Assembly (NCBI GenBank): GCA_026002935.1
Contig: BPGH01000001.1
Span: 1,909,965 to 1,973,964 of the forward strand
Source of the DNA: Acidimicrobiia bacterium
Lineage (GTDB): Bacteria; Actinomycetota; Acidimicrobiia; IMCC26256; PALSA-610
DNA: 64,000 bases
Direction: 5' to 3'
The translations under genes and the position numbers were made by a program. The notes under the pieces are model-generated. The model had not been told where the DNA came from. It worked only from the letters and a program-made list of their open reading frames with translations, and did not search any database. Shown one piece after another: positions 1-7,741 of the stretch (positions are counted from its first letter, which is position 1; every line of letters starts with the position of its first letter).

Positions 1-577
1 CGACTACGACGACCCGATGTACGACGAGTTCTGGGCGGCGGTCGTCGACCTCGGCCTGCCGCCCTCGTTCCACATCCTCACGACGCGCACCGACCAGATC
101 CTCGCCCCTCACGTGCGCGGCCCGAAGCTCAACAACTTCATGACCATCATCCGCAGCAACCAGGACGTGATCGGGACCCTCGTCTTCGGCGGGGTGTTCG
201 AGCGTCACCCGCGCCTGCGCGTCGTGTGTGTCGAGGCGGACGCCGGCTGGGCGCCCCACTACATGTACCGGGCCGACCACGCGTACGACCGCCACCGGAA
301 CTGGCTGACCGCGGGGCCGCTCTCGCGCCGCCCGAGCGAGTACTTCCGCGAGCACGTGTACCTGACGTTCCAGGACGACTGGGTCGCGTTCCGCACGATC
401 GACCTGATGAACGCGGATCGCCTCATGTGGGCCAACGACTTCCCCCACAGCGACGCGACCTGGCCGGACTCGCAGCGCCTCCTCGCGCAGCACGCCGCGC
501 ACCTCGCGGAGGACGTCCGGCGGCGGGTCCTGCGCGACAACGCGGCCGAGCTCTACCGCATCCCTTCCGGGACCTGA
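1..577 (+). CDS. Amidohydrolase family 2 (TIM-barrel) protein, 5' truncated by window edge
   Basis: The frame is open from base 2, so the gene begins upstream of the window; about 191 C-terminal residues are visible. The visible part carries amidohydrolase-2 features: a conserved E-A-D-x-G-W segment near the middle, the late motif W-A-N-D-F-P-H-S-D whose Asp is the usual last metal ligand, and the C-terminal D-N-A-A-E-L-Y tail typical of the family. Members are metal-dependent hydrolases or decarboxylases of cyclic and aromatic acids. The exact substrate cannot be judged from this fragment. Confidence 0.85.
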   Translation, partial: DYDDPMYDEFWAAVVDLGLPPSFHILTTRTDQILAPHVRGPKLNNFMTIIRSNQDVIGTLVFGGVFERHPRLRVVCVEADAGWAPHYMYRADHAYDRHRNWLTAGPLSRRPSEYFREHVYLTFQDDWVAFRTIDLMNADRLMWANDFPHSDATWPDSQRLLAQHAAHLAEDVRRRVLRDNAAELYRIPSGT

Positions 578-661
578 GCGCCGTGTCCTAAGGTCGGGTG
601 CAGGTGCCACGGTGCGGGCGCACCGGGGCGGCGCCGTCACGGGAGGGCCGAGAGAGCCGCG

Positions 662-3286
662 GTGGCGCGAGCGGTCGTGCAGGGCTCGGGCGGGGGACCG
701 GCGGGCGCGACGCTCGCGCACGTCCCCGCGCTCGACGGGATCCGTGCACTCGCGGTCGTCGCGGTGCTCGCGTTCCACGCCGGCGTCCCGGGCACCGGCG
801 GGGGCTACCTCGGCGTCAGCCTGTTCTTCACGCTCTCGGGCTTCCTCATGGGTGCGCTGCTCCTGCGCGAGCACGAGGCGCGCGGCCGGATCTCGCTCGC
901 GCGGTTCTGGGAGCGGCGTGCCCGCCGACTCCTCCCGGCGTCGGTGCTCACGATCGCGGGGGTCGCGCTCGTCGCGCGCGCCACCGACGTGTTCGACCGG
1001 TCCGGGCTCGGCGCCGACCTCGGCGCGTCACTGGCGTACGGCGCGAACTGGCGCTTCGCGTGGAGCGGGAGGAGCTACGCGGAGCTGTTCGACGCTCCGA
1101 GCCCGGTCCAGCACTTCTGGTCGCTCGCGATCGAGGAGCAGTTCTACCTCCTGTTCCCGCTGGTCGTCGTCGCGCTGTACCGGATCGGTCGCGGCCGCCG
1201 CGGCGCGCTCGCGGCCGGCCTCGGCGCGCTGGCGGTCGCGAGCGTCGCCGCGCAGCTGCTCACGGACGACGGTGACCTCGCGTACTACGGCACGCACACC
1301 CGCGCGGCGGAGCTGCTGGCGGGGGCGCTGCTGGCGTGCGCGGTGGTGCGTGGCCGCGACGCGCGCCCGGCCGTGACGCGGGTCGGGTCCGGCGCCGGGT
1401 TCGCCGCGCTCACGGCGTTCGGTGCCCTCGTGGCGACCGCCCCGGACGGCGGTGCGTGGGCCACCGGCGGCGGTCCCGTCGCCGTCGCCGCCGTCGACAC
1501 CGTGCTCGTGGCCGCGGCCCTCGGACCCTCCGGTCCGCTCGTCGCGCTGCTCGGGTCCCGCCCCCTGGTGGCGATCGGCCGCGTGTCGTACGGGCTGTAC
1601 CTGTTCCACTGGCCGGTGTTCCTCGCCCTCGACGCGCCGCGCACCGGGCTCGACGGCGCGCACCTGCTCGTGTTGCGCCTCACGGTCACGGTCGCGCTCG
1701 CCGTGTGCTCGTACCACCTCGTCGAGTGCCCGATCCGGTACGGGCGTGTGGGGCGCCGCCCGGCCGTGGTGCTCGCGGCGGGGGCGGCGGTGTCGCTCGC
1801 GACGGTCGCCGCGATCGCCGCGGTCCCGGGCCCCGCCAACCGGGTCGCGCTCGACGGCTCGGCGTTCACGCCTCAGCCCGGCGCGTCGAGCGGCGCGGGG
1901 GACGCCGGTCCGGCGCCGTTGCGCGTGATGGTGGTCGGGGACTCGACGGCGACGGTCTCCGCCACCGCACTCGCCGCGCGTGACGACATGATCGTGCTCG
2001 ACGCGAGCCGGCGGGGCTGCCCCCTGCTCGAGAGCCCGGTCGCGCGGTGGCACCCGGAGGAGCCGGCGCGCCCGGTCGCGCCGTGCGCCGGCGAACACCG
2101 GCGGTGGGCCGACGAGCTGCGCCTGTTCCGTCCGGAGGTGGTGGTCGTCATCTCGTCGGTCGAGGACGTGGGCGCGCACGACTTCCTGGCGCAGGGCGGC
2201 GTCGGCGGCGCGTTCGACGGGTACCGGGCGATCGTCCGCGGCTACGAGGCCGTGATCGGCGAACTGCGCGCCACCGGCGCGGTGGTCGCCTGGGCCGACA
2301 TCCCCCTGTACACGTTCGCGGACCGGCCGGACCTGCGCGCGCGGATGGACCTCGACACGCGCGTGCGCGCGTTCAACTGGGCGATCACGCAGGCGACGTC
2401 GAACTCGCTCGGGGCGGTCGTGCTCGACTACGCCTCCCGGCTCGACCGGCCCGACGGGACCGTCGACCTGTCCGTGCGGCCGGACGGCGTCCACCTCGCC
2501 CCGGCCGCGGCGGAGGAGGCGGCGCGCACGTGGCTCGCCGACGCCGTGCGGGTCGCCCAGCGCGAGGCGCGGGCGGAGCTGGGGCTCCCGACCGAGTCCG
2601 GCCGCGACCGCGACCGGTTGCGCGTCCTCGTCGCCGGGGACTCGACCTCGCTCGCGATGGCGACCGGGCTGGCGAACCACGCCCGCGCGCACCGCGACCT
2701 CGTGGTGGACTGGGCCGGTCAGCCGGGCTGCCCGCTGCTCCCGACCCTCGAGGTGCGCATCTACGACGAGCCGATCCCGACCGAGTCGTGCGAGCACCCG
2801 GCCGAACGCTGGCCGGCGCGGGCCCGGGCCTTCGGCGCGGACGCCGTCGTCGTCTTCTCGTCGTTCATGGACGTGATGCCCGTCCGGCTGCCCGACGGCC
2901 GGTGGGCCCACATCGGCACCCCCGAGTTCGACGCCCTGTACCGGCAGACGGTGGACGAGGCGATCGCCGCCCTGACCGGCCGGGGGGTCGCCGTCGTGTG
3001 GGCCGACGCACCCGCGCCGCTCGGGATGGAGCAGGGCTTCGTCCGCGACCGGCTCGACGCGCTGGATCGGCTCGTGGGCGACCGGGTCTCGGCCTGGCCG
3101 CGGGCGGTGACGCTCCCGTTCGCCCGGCACGTCGCGGACGTGGTCACGGCGGACCCGGGCGCCGCCCGCGCCGCGCGGCCCGACGGCGTGCACTTCACGG
3201 AGCAGGGGGCGACGGATCTGGCCGACTGGCTCGTCGACGCGATCAGGGTGGCCGTCGACGAGGCGGATCGCGAGCCGATCAGGTGA
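662..3286 (+). CDS. Membrane O-acyltransferase (acyltransferase-3) with two tandem SGNH domains
   Basis: An 874-residue protein. Residues about 20-390 form an OafA/YrhL-type acyltransferase-3 membrane domain: early L-D-G-I-R-A-L-A-V, then G-V-S-L-F-F-T-L-S-G-F, R-R-A-R-R-L-L-P, and the H-F-W-S-L-A-I-E-E-Q-F-Y-L box. It is followed by not one but two SGNH hydrolase-like domains. The first has GDS at 426-428 and D608-x-x-H611; the second has GDS at 659-661 and D841-x-x-H844. These proteins usually move acyl groups across the membrane and onto surface polysaccharides. A GTG start at 662 follows a purine-rich GAGAG stretch. The last codons overlap the convergent small membrane gene. The target polymer is unknown. 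Confidence 0.9.
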   Translation: MARAVVQGSGGGPAGATLAHVPALDGIRALAVVAVLAFHAGVPGTGGGYLGVSLFFTLSGFLMGALLLREHEARGRISLARFWERRARRLLPASVLTIAGVALVARATDVFDRSGLGADLGASLAYGANWRFAWSGRSYAELFDAPSPVQHFWSLAIEEQFYLLFPLVVVALYRIGRGRRGALAAGLGALAVASVAAQLLTDDGDLAYYGTHTRAAELLAGALLACAVVRGRDARPAVTRVGSGAGFAALTAFGALVATAPDGGAWATGGGPVAVAAVDTVLVAAALGPSGPLVALLGSRPLVAIGRVSYGLYLFHWPVFLALDAPRTGLDGAHLLVLRLTVTVALAVCSYHLVECPIRYGRVGRRPAVVLAAGAAVSLATVAAIAAVPGPANRVALDGSAFTPQPGASSGAGDAGPAPLRVMVVGDSTATVSATALAARDDMIVLDASRRGCPLLESPVARWHPEEPARPVAPCAGEHRRWADELRLFRPEVVVVISSVEDVGAHDFLAQGGVGGAFDGYRAIVRGYEAVIGELRATGAVVAWADIPLYTFADRPDLRARMDLDTRVRAFNWAITQATSNSLGAVVLDYASRLDRPDGTVDLSVRPDGVHLAPAAAEEAARTWLADAVRVAQREARAELGLPTESGRDRDRLRVLVAGDSTSLAMATGLANHARAHRDLVVDWAGQPGCPLLPTLEVRIYDEPIPTESCEHPAERWPARARAFGADAVVVFSSFMDVMPVRLPDGRWAHIGTPEFDALYRQTVDEAIAALTGRGVAVVWADAPAPLGMEQGFVRDRLDALDRLVGDRVSAWPRAVTLPFARHVADVVTADPGAARAARPDGVHFTEQGATDLADWLVDAIRVAVDEADREPIR

Positions 3287-3422
3287 ACACGCTCACCCCG
3301 CCGGGCCCGACGAGCAGGCCGACGACCACGAGGACGACCCCGTGGAGGATCGCGCCGCGCACGAGGTACACGACACCGGCGCCGACGAGGATCACGGCCA
3401 GCAGCCACAGCAGGAATTCCAT
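3279..3422 (-). CDS. Small GPGG-type membrane protein, 47 aa
   Basis: A 47-residue protein starting at ATG 3422 with a strong GGAGG ribosome site just upstream (positions 3428-3434 on the reverse strand). It is almost all hydrophobic: one long segment at residues 2-21, a short charged turn (V-R-G), a second hydrophobic segment at 25-39, and the ending G-P-G-G-V-S-V-F-T. The GPGG ending near the C terminus matches a family of tiny actinobacterial membrane proteins of unknown role. The 3' end overlaps the convergent acyltransferase gene by 8 bases. Confidence 0.75.
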   Translation of the reverse strand: MEFLLWLLAVILVGAGVVYLVRGAILHGVVLVVVGLLVGPGGVSVFT

Positions 3423-3547
3423 CCGGGCCTCCTCTCCCGCTGCCTCTACCCGCCGCCGGGCACGGCCACACCCGGGCCCGCACGACCGGGACCGGCGGCC
3501 GGCGCGGGGAGCCGGCGGCGGGCCTGGCCCGCACGGGCATCGCGCAA

Positions 3548-3553
3548 TAGGGT
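3548..3553 (+). promoter_or_regulatory. Leaderless -10 box (TAGGGT) for the gene at 3561
   Basis: TAGGGT lies 7 bases before GTG 3561, the spacing expected when transcription starts on the start codon. It decides the start: the in-frame GTG at 3552 would overlap the box. Confidence 0.5.
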
Positions 3554-3560
3554 GCCGGCC

Positions 3561-4268
3561 GTGGACGAGGCGCCGGAACGGGCGCTCGCCGGGCTCGACC
3601 CCTACGCGTCGATGCAGGCGGAGGCGCAGCGGATCGCCGCCTGGTGTTCCGCCCTCGACGAGCGGGGGTGGGGCGCACCGTCGCGGTGCGCCGGCTGGAG
3701 CGTGCGCGACGTCGTCGCGCACCTCGCGTCGGGCGAGGCGTACAACCGCGCCTGCCTCGACGGGACCGTCGCCGGGTTCCTCGGGGACCTCGCAGCCCGC
3801 GGCGCCACCGACCTCGCGTCGGCCAACGAGCTCGGCGTCGCGGACTTCGAGGGATGGTCACCCGCGCAGATCCTCGACACGTGGCGTGCCCGGGCCGCGG
3901 AGAACCTGGCCCGCCTGCGCGGGCGCGACGGCACCGACCTCGACACGAGCGTCGGTCCGTACCCGGCACGTCGCCAGGCGTTCCACCTCGCGTTCGAGCT
4001 CGCCGTGCACGCGGACGACGTCGGCGTGCCGGTCCGGGACGACGAGCGCGCCGCGCGCAGCGGCTGGCTCGTGCGCACGGCACGGTTCCTGCTGGCGGAG
4101 GCGAAGCCCGACCTGACGATCGAGGGCGACGACGTGACGACGAGGGTGCGGGGTGCCGGCGTCGACGTCACCATGGGGAACGAGACGTTCGTGGCCGCGG
4201 TCGCGGCTCGCCTCCCCGACGACGCCCTCGACGCGCGGGCCCGCTCGCTGTGCGCCGTGACGCCCTGA
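3561..4268 (+). CDS. Maleylpyruvate isomerase-like (DinB/MDMPI fold) protein
   Basis: A 235-residue protein of the mycothiol-dependent maleylpyruvate isomerase N-terminal / TIGR03083 type. The signature C-A-G-W-S-V-R-D-V-V-A-H-L at about residues 43-55 contains the His that in DinB-fold proteins helps bind a metal; a later H-x-A-F-E-L-A-V-H-A-D-D segment supplies the other conserved His residues. Family members use mycothiol or bind metal, but most have no tested reaction. It is followed by a convergent enoyl-CoA hydratase. The start was chosen from the leaderless box at 3548-3553. Confidence 0.8.
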   Translation: MDEAPERALAGLDPYASMQAEAQRIAAWCSALDERGWGAPSRCAGWSVRDVVAHLASGEAYNRACLDGTVAGFLGDLAARGATDLASANELGVADFEGWSPAQILDTWRARAAENLARLRGRDGTDLDTSVGPYPARRQAFHLAFELAVHADDVGVPVRDDERAARSGWLVRTARFLLAEAKPDLTIEGDDVTTRVRGAGVDVTMGNETFVAAVAARLPDDALDARARSLCAVTP

Positions 4269-4281
4269 CGCCCCGGCCGGC

Positions 4282-4293
4282 GCGCCCGGGCGC
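4282..4293. terminator. Short GC palindrome between convergent genes (possible terminator)
   Basis: A perfect 12-base palindrome, GCGCCCGGGCGC, lies in the 41-base gap between two convergent genes. There is no T-tract, so termination is only a guess from position. Confidence 0.25.
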
Positions 4294-4309
4294 CACCCGC
4301 CCCGCCGCG

Positions 4310-5116
4310 CTACTCCTTGTAGACGGGCTTGCGGCGCTCCCGGAACGCGGCGATCGCCTCGTCGAGGTTGCCCGTGTAGCCCGCGAGGAGCTGGTTGCGG
4401 TTCTCGAGGTCGATCGCGGCGGAGAGCGCGCCGATCTCGAGGTTGCTCCACATCGCCTGCTTGGTCATCATCACACCGAACGGTGACAGCGAGGTCGTCA
4501 TCTCCTCGGCGGTGTCGAGCGCGTACGTCATCAGCGCCTCGTCGGGGAGGACGCGCGACACGAGGCCGATCCGCAGCGCCTCCGCGGCGTCGATCCGGCG
4601 TCCGGTCAGCAGGAGCTCGGCGGCGTTCGACGTACCGACCGCACGCGGCAGCAGGTAGGTCGCGCCGAGCTCGCTGCTCGTGAGTCCGTTGACGATCCCG
4701 GCGGAGCAGAAGACCGCGGACGTCGCGGCGTACCGGATGTCGGCCCCCAGGGTCAGGCACATCCCGCCCCCGTAGGCCGGCCCGTTGACGGCGGCGATGA
4801 CCGGTTGCGGGATCGCGCGCATCGCCGGCACGACCCCGCTCATGTACGACATGGACTTCATGGCGAGGCGCGAGAACGACAGGTCGTGGCTGTTGGGCGG
4901 GACGCCGCGGTCGTGCAGGTCGAGGCCCGAGCAGAACCCCCGCCCCGCGCCCGTCAGCACGACGACCCAGCAGTCGTTGTCCTCGGCCACCTGTTCGAGC
5001 GCCTCGTACAGGGCCTGCACGAGCGGGAACGACATCGAGTTGAGGCGGTCGGGCTTGTTCAGCGTGATGACGCCGACGTGGGGCCGGACGTTGCGTTCCA
5101 CGAGGACGAGCGACAT
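4310..5116 (-). CDS. Enoyl-CoA hydratase/isomerase family protein
   Basis: A 268-residue crotonase-fold protein. The oxyanion-hole segment G-A-G-R-G-F-C-S-G-L-D-L and the glycine-rich G-P-A-Y-G-G-G-M-C-L box are present, with S-S-E-L-G later in the position of the catalytic Glu region. It probably hydrates or isomerises a CoA thioester. The start at ATG 5116 is favoured over the GTG nine bases upstream, because TACCGT (5124-5129, reverse strand) sits 7 bases before the ATG, a leaderless arrangement. It is divergent from the copper amine oxidase. The substrate is unknown. Confidence 0.88.
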   Translation of the reverse strand: MSLVLVERNVRPHVGVITLNKPDRLNSMSFPLVQALYEALEQVAEDNDCWVVVLTGAGRGFCSGLDLHDRGVPPNSHDLSFSRLAMKSMSYMSGVVPAMRAIPQPVIAAVNGPAYGGGMCLTLGADIRYAATSAVFCSAGIVNGLTSSELGATYLLPRAVGTSNAAELLLTGRRIDAAEALRIGLVSRVLPDEALMTYALDTAEEMTTSLSPFGVMMTKQAMWSNLEIGALSAAIDLENRNQLLAGYTGNLDEAIAAFRERRKPVYKE

Positions 5117-5123
5117 GCGCGGC

Positions 5124-5129
5124 ACGGTA
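5124..5129 (-). promoter_or_regulatory. Leaderless -10 box (TACCGT) for the enoyl-CoA hydratase
   Basis: TACCGT on the reverse strand, 7 bases before ATG 5116. Confidence 0.45.
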
Positions 5130-5229
5130 CCGAGCCGCCCCGCCCGCGGTCGAGCATGCCGCCCGGCGCCCGCGCCGACGCGCCCCGGTAGCGTCTCGCG
5201 TGGGACCTGCGAGACCCGAGGAGGCGACG

Positions 5230-7131
5230 ATGGGCCATCCGCTCGACATGCTCACCGGCGACGAGATCGTGCGCGCGGTCGAGGTGCTCCGGGCGACGGG
5301 GGACGTCCCCGACGGCGCGCTCTTCGCGCACGTCGTGCTCCACGAGCCGGCGAAGGAAGCGCTCGCGCGGTGGGAGCCCGGCGACCCCGTCGACCGCGAG
5401 GTGCGGGCGCTCATCGTCCCCGGCCCGGGTCTCGAGCTCGTCGAGGCCGTGGTCTCGGTCACGCACGGCGAGGTGCGCGAGTGGCGGGTCGTCGAGGGGA
5501 TGCGCCCGGCGATCCTGATGACCGAGGCCGTCAACGCCATGTTCACGCTCAAGGAGCACCCCGACTACAGGGCCGCGCTCGCGAGGCGGGGGATCACGGA
5601 CCTCGAGCACGTGCAGATCGACCCGTGGCCCGCCGGGGTCTTCGGCTACGAGGCCGAGGAGGGCCGCCGCATCGCACGGTGCATCTCGTTCCTGCGCGAG
5701 GACGCGACCGACAACGGGTACGCGCGGCCGATCGAGGGCGTCATCGCCCACTTCGACCTCGGGCGCAACGAGGTCATCGAGGTGATCGACCACGGCGTGG
5801 TGCCGCTGCCGCCCAATCGGGCGAGCTACTACGCGGAGGACCAGCCGCGGCTGCGCGGCGACCTGAAGCCGATCTCGATCACGCAGCCCGAGGGCCCGAG
5901 CTTCACCGTCGAGGGCAACCTCGTGCGGTGGCAGAAGTGGCGGTTCCGCGTGTCGTTCGACCCGTACGAGGGCCTCGTGCTCCACCAGGTCGCCTACGAG
6001 GACGACGACGGCCGGGTGCGGCCGATCCTGCACCGCGCGTCGGTCACCGAGATGGTCGTGCCCTACGGCGACCCGTCGCCGTTGCACGGTTGGAAGAACG
6101 CGTTCGACGCGGGCGAGTGGGGCCTCGGCCGCATGACCCAGTCGCTGACGCTCGGGTGCGACTGCCTCGGCGAGATCCACTACTTCGACGCGACGCTCGC
6201 CAACGAACAGGGTGAGCCGTGGGTCATCGAGAACGCGATCTGCATGCACGAGGAGGACTACGGGATCCTCTGGAAGCACGTGGACCTCTTCGGCGGACGC
6301 GGCGAGGTGCGGCGCAGCCGCCGGCTCGTCGTGAGCTTCATCACCACGGTCGGCAACTACGAGTACGGGTTCTTCTGGTACCTGTACCTCGACGGCAACA
6401 TCCAGCTCGAGGTCAAGCTGACCGGGATCGTCTCGCCGATGGCGGTGCCACCCGGCGTGGAGCCCGAATTCGCGAACCTCGTCGCGGAGGGGGTCGCGGC
6501 GCCGCACCACCAGCACCTGTTCTGCGCCCGGCTCGACTTCGACGTCGACGGCACCGAGAACGAGGTCTGGGAGGTCGAGGCCGAGCCGCTGCCCCCCGAC
6601 CCGGTGCGCAACCCGTGGGCGAACGCGTTCCGCCAGCGCAGGACGCGCTTCGCCACCGAGCTCGACGCGATCCGCGACGTCGACGCCTCCCGGTCGCGCA
6701 CGTGGCGGATCTGCAACCCGGGGGTGCGGAACGCGCTGGGCCAGCCCGTCGCGTACAAGCTCGTGCCGACGATGGCGACGCCGACGATGCTCGCCGCCCC
6801 CGACTCGCCCGTGGGCCGGCGCGCCGGTTTCGCCCGTCACAACCTCTGGGTCACCCCGTACGCGCGGGACGAGCGGCGGGCCGCGGGCGAGTACCCGAAC
6901 CAGCACGCGGGCGGCGACGGCCTCCCCCGGTGGACCGCGCAGGACCGGCCGATCGCGGGGACCGACGTCGTGTGCTGGTACACGTTCGGGGTCACCCACT
7001 TCGTGCGCCCGGAGGACTGGCCGGTGATGCCCGTCGAGTACTGCGGGTTCCTCCTGACGCCGTTCGGCTTCTTCGACCGGAACCCGGCGCTCGACGTGCC
7101 GCCGGCCCCGGCCCACTGCCACGACGGCTGA
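5230..7131 (+). CDS. Copper amine oxidase (primary-amine oxidase)
   Basis: A 633-residue protein, the usual size for the family, which oxidises primary amines to aldehydes with release of ammonia and hydrogen peroxide. All key residues are visible: Tyr377 in the N-Y-E-Y context, which is self-processed to topaquinone; catalytic base Asp293 (F-D-A-G-E-W), 84 residues earlier as in the Arthrobacter enzyme; copper ligands His427 and His429 (H-H-Q-H-L-F); and the third ligand His590 (V-T-H-F-V-R-P-E-D). A GAGGAGG ribosome site precedes ATG 5230. There is no signal peptide, so it is probably cytoplasmic, as in other actinobacteria. The natural amine is unknown. Confidence 0.95.
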   Translation: MGHPLDMLTGDEIVRAVEVLRATGDVPDGALFAHVVLHEPAKEALARWEPGDPVDREVRALIVPGPGLELVEAVVSVTHGEVREWRVVEGMRPAILMTEAVNAMFTLKEHPDYRAALARRGITDLEHVQIDPWPAGVFGYEAEEGRRIARCISFLREDATDNGYARPIEGVIAHFDLGRNEVIEVIDHGVVPLPPNRASYYAEDQPRLRGDLKPISITQPEGPSFTVEGNLVRWQKWRFRVSFDPYEGLVLHQVAYEDDDGRVRPILHRASVTEMVVPYGDPSPLHGWKNAFDAGEWGLGRMTQSLTLGCDCLGEIHYFDATLANEQGEPWVIENAICMHEEDYGILWKHVDLFGGRGEVRRSRRLVVSFITTVGNYEYGFFWYLYLDGNIQLEVKLTGIVSPMAVPPGVEPEFANLVAEGVAAPHHQHLFCARLDFDVDGTENEVWEVEAEPLPPDPVRNPWANAFRQRRTRFATELDAIRDVDASRSRTWRICNPGVRNALGQPVAYKLVPTMATPTMLAAPDSPVGRRAGFARHNLWVTPYARDERRAAGEYPNQHAGGDGLPRWTAQDRPIAGTDVVCWYTFGVTHFVRPEDWPVMPVEYCGFLLTPFGFFDRNPALDVPPAPAHCHDG

Positions 7132-7186
7132 GCGCCGCCGCGCCCGGGGCCCGGGCCGGGCGGACCGGCGGAGCGGCCACTGCTGG

Positions 7187-7192
7187 TACCAT
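7187..7192 (+). promoter_or_regulatory. -10 box (TACCAT) upstream of carD
   Basis: TACCAT lies 41 bases before ATG 7234, giving a short leader that contains a GGGGAG ribosome site. No clear -35 element is seen. Confidence 0.4.
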
Positions 7193-7233
7193 TTGGGGTC
7201 TCGTCGCGCCCAGAAGACCACGGGGAGTGGTGG

Positions 7234-7713
7234 ATGGCCTTCAAAGTTGGCGACCGCGTCGTCTACCCGCACCACGGGGCCGCGGTCATCGAGCGCAAGG
7301 AGACGCGGGAGGCGTTCGGGCAGAAGACCGAGTACCTCGTGCTGCGCGTCGCACACGGCGACCTCACCCTCGCCGTGCCGGCCGACAAGGCCGAGGAGGT
7401 CGGGATGCGGCCGCCCATCTCGGCCGAGGACGTCGACGACCTCTTCCAGCTCCTCGCGAAGAAGGACGTCCGCGAGCCCACGAACTGGAGCCGGCGCTTC
7501 AAGAACCACCAGGAGAAGCTGAAGAGCGGCGACGTGTACCAGGTGGCCGAGGTGGTCCGGAACCTCGCGCTGCGCGAGGTCACCAAGGGCCTGTCGGCCG
7601 GCGAGAAGGCCATGCTCGTCAAGGCGCGCGGCGTGCTCGTCTCGGAGCTGAGCTTCGCCCTCAACGTCAGCGAGGAGGAGGCGCTCGCCCGGCTGGAGCA
7701 GCAGCTGGGCTGA
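7234..7713 (+). CDS. carD: CarD-family RNA polymerase-binding transcription regulator
   Basis: A 159-residue protein with the N-terminal RNA-polymerase-interacting Tudor-like domain (F-K-V-G-D-R-V-V-Y-P-H-H-G from residue 3) and a helical C-terminal DNA-binding domain. In mycobacteria CarD stabilises the open complex at many promoters and is essential. The length matches actinobacterial CarD. The gene follows the amine oxidase with its own promoter and is convergent with the multicopper oxidase gene. It is probably constitutive. Confidence 0.95.
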   Translation: MAFKVGDRVVYPHHGAAVIERKETREAFGQKTEYLVLRVAHGDLTLAVPADKAEEVGMRPPISAEDVDDLFQLLAKKDVREPTNWSRRFKNHQEKLKSGDVYQVAEVVRNLALREVTKGLSAGEKAMLVKARGVLVSELSFALNVSEEEALARLEQQLG

Positions 7714-7741
7714 GCGCCCCTCGTCCTCCCCGGGGCCGGGC

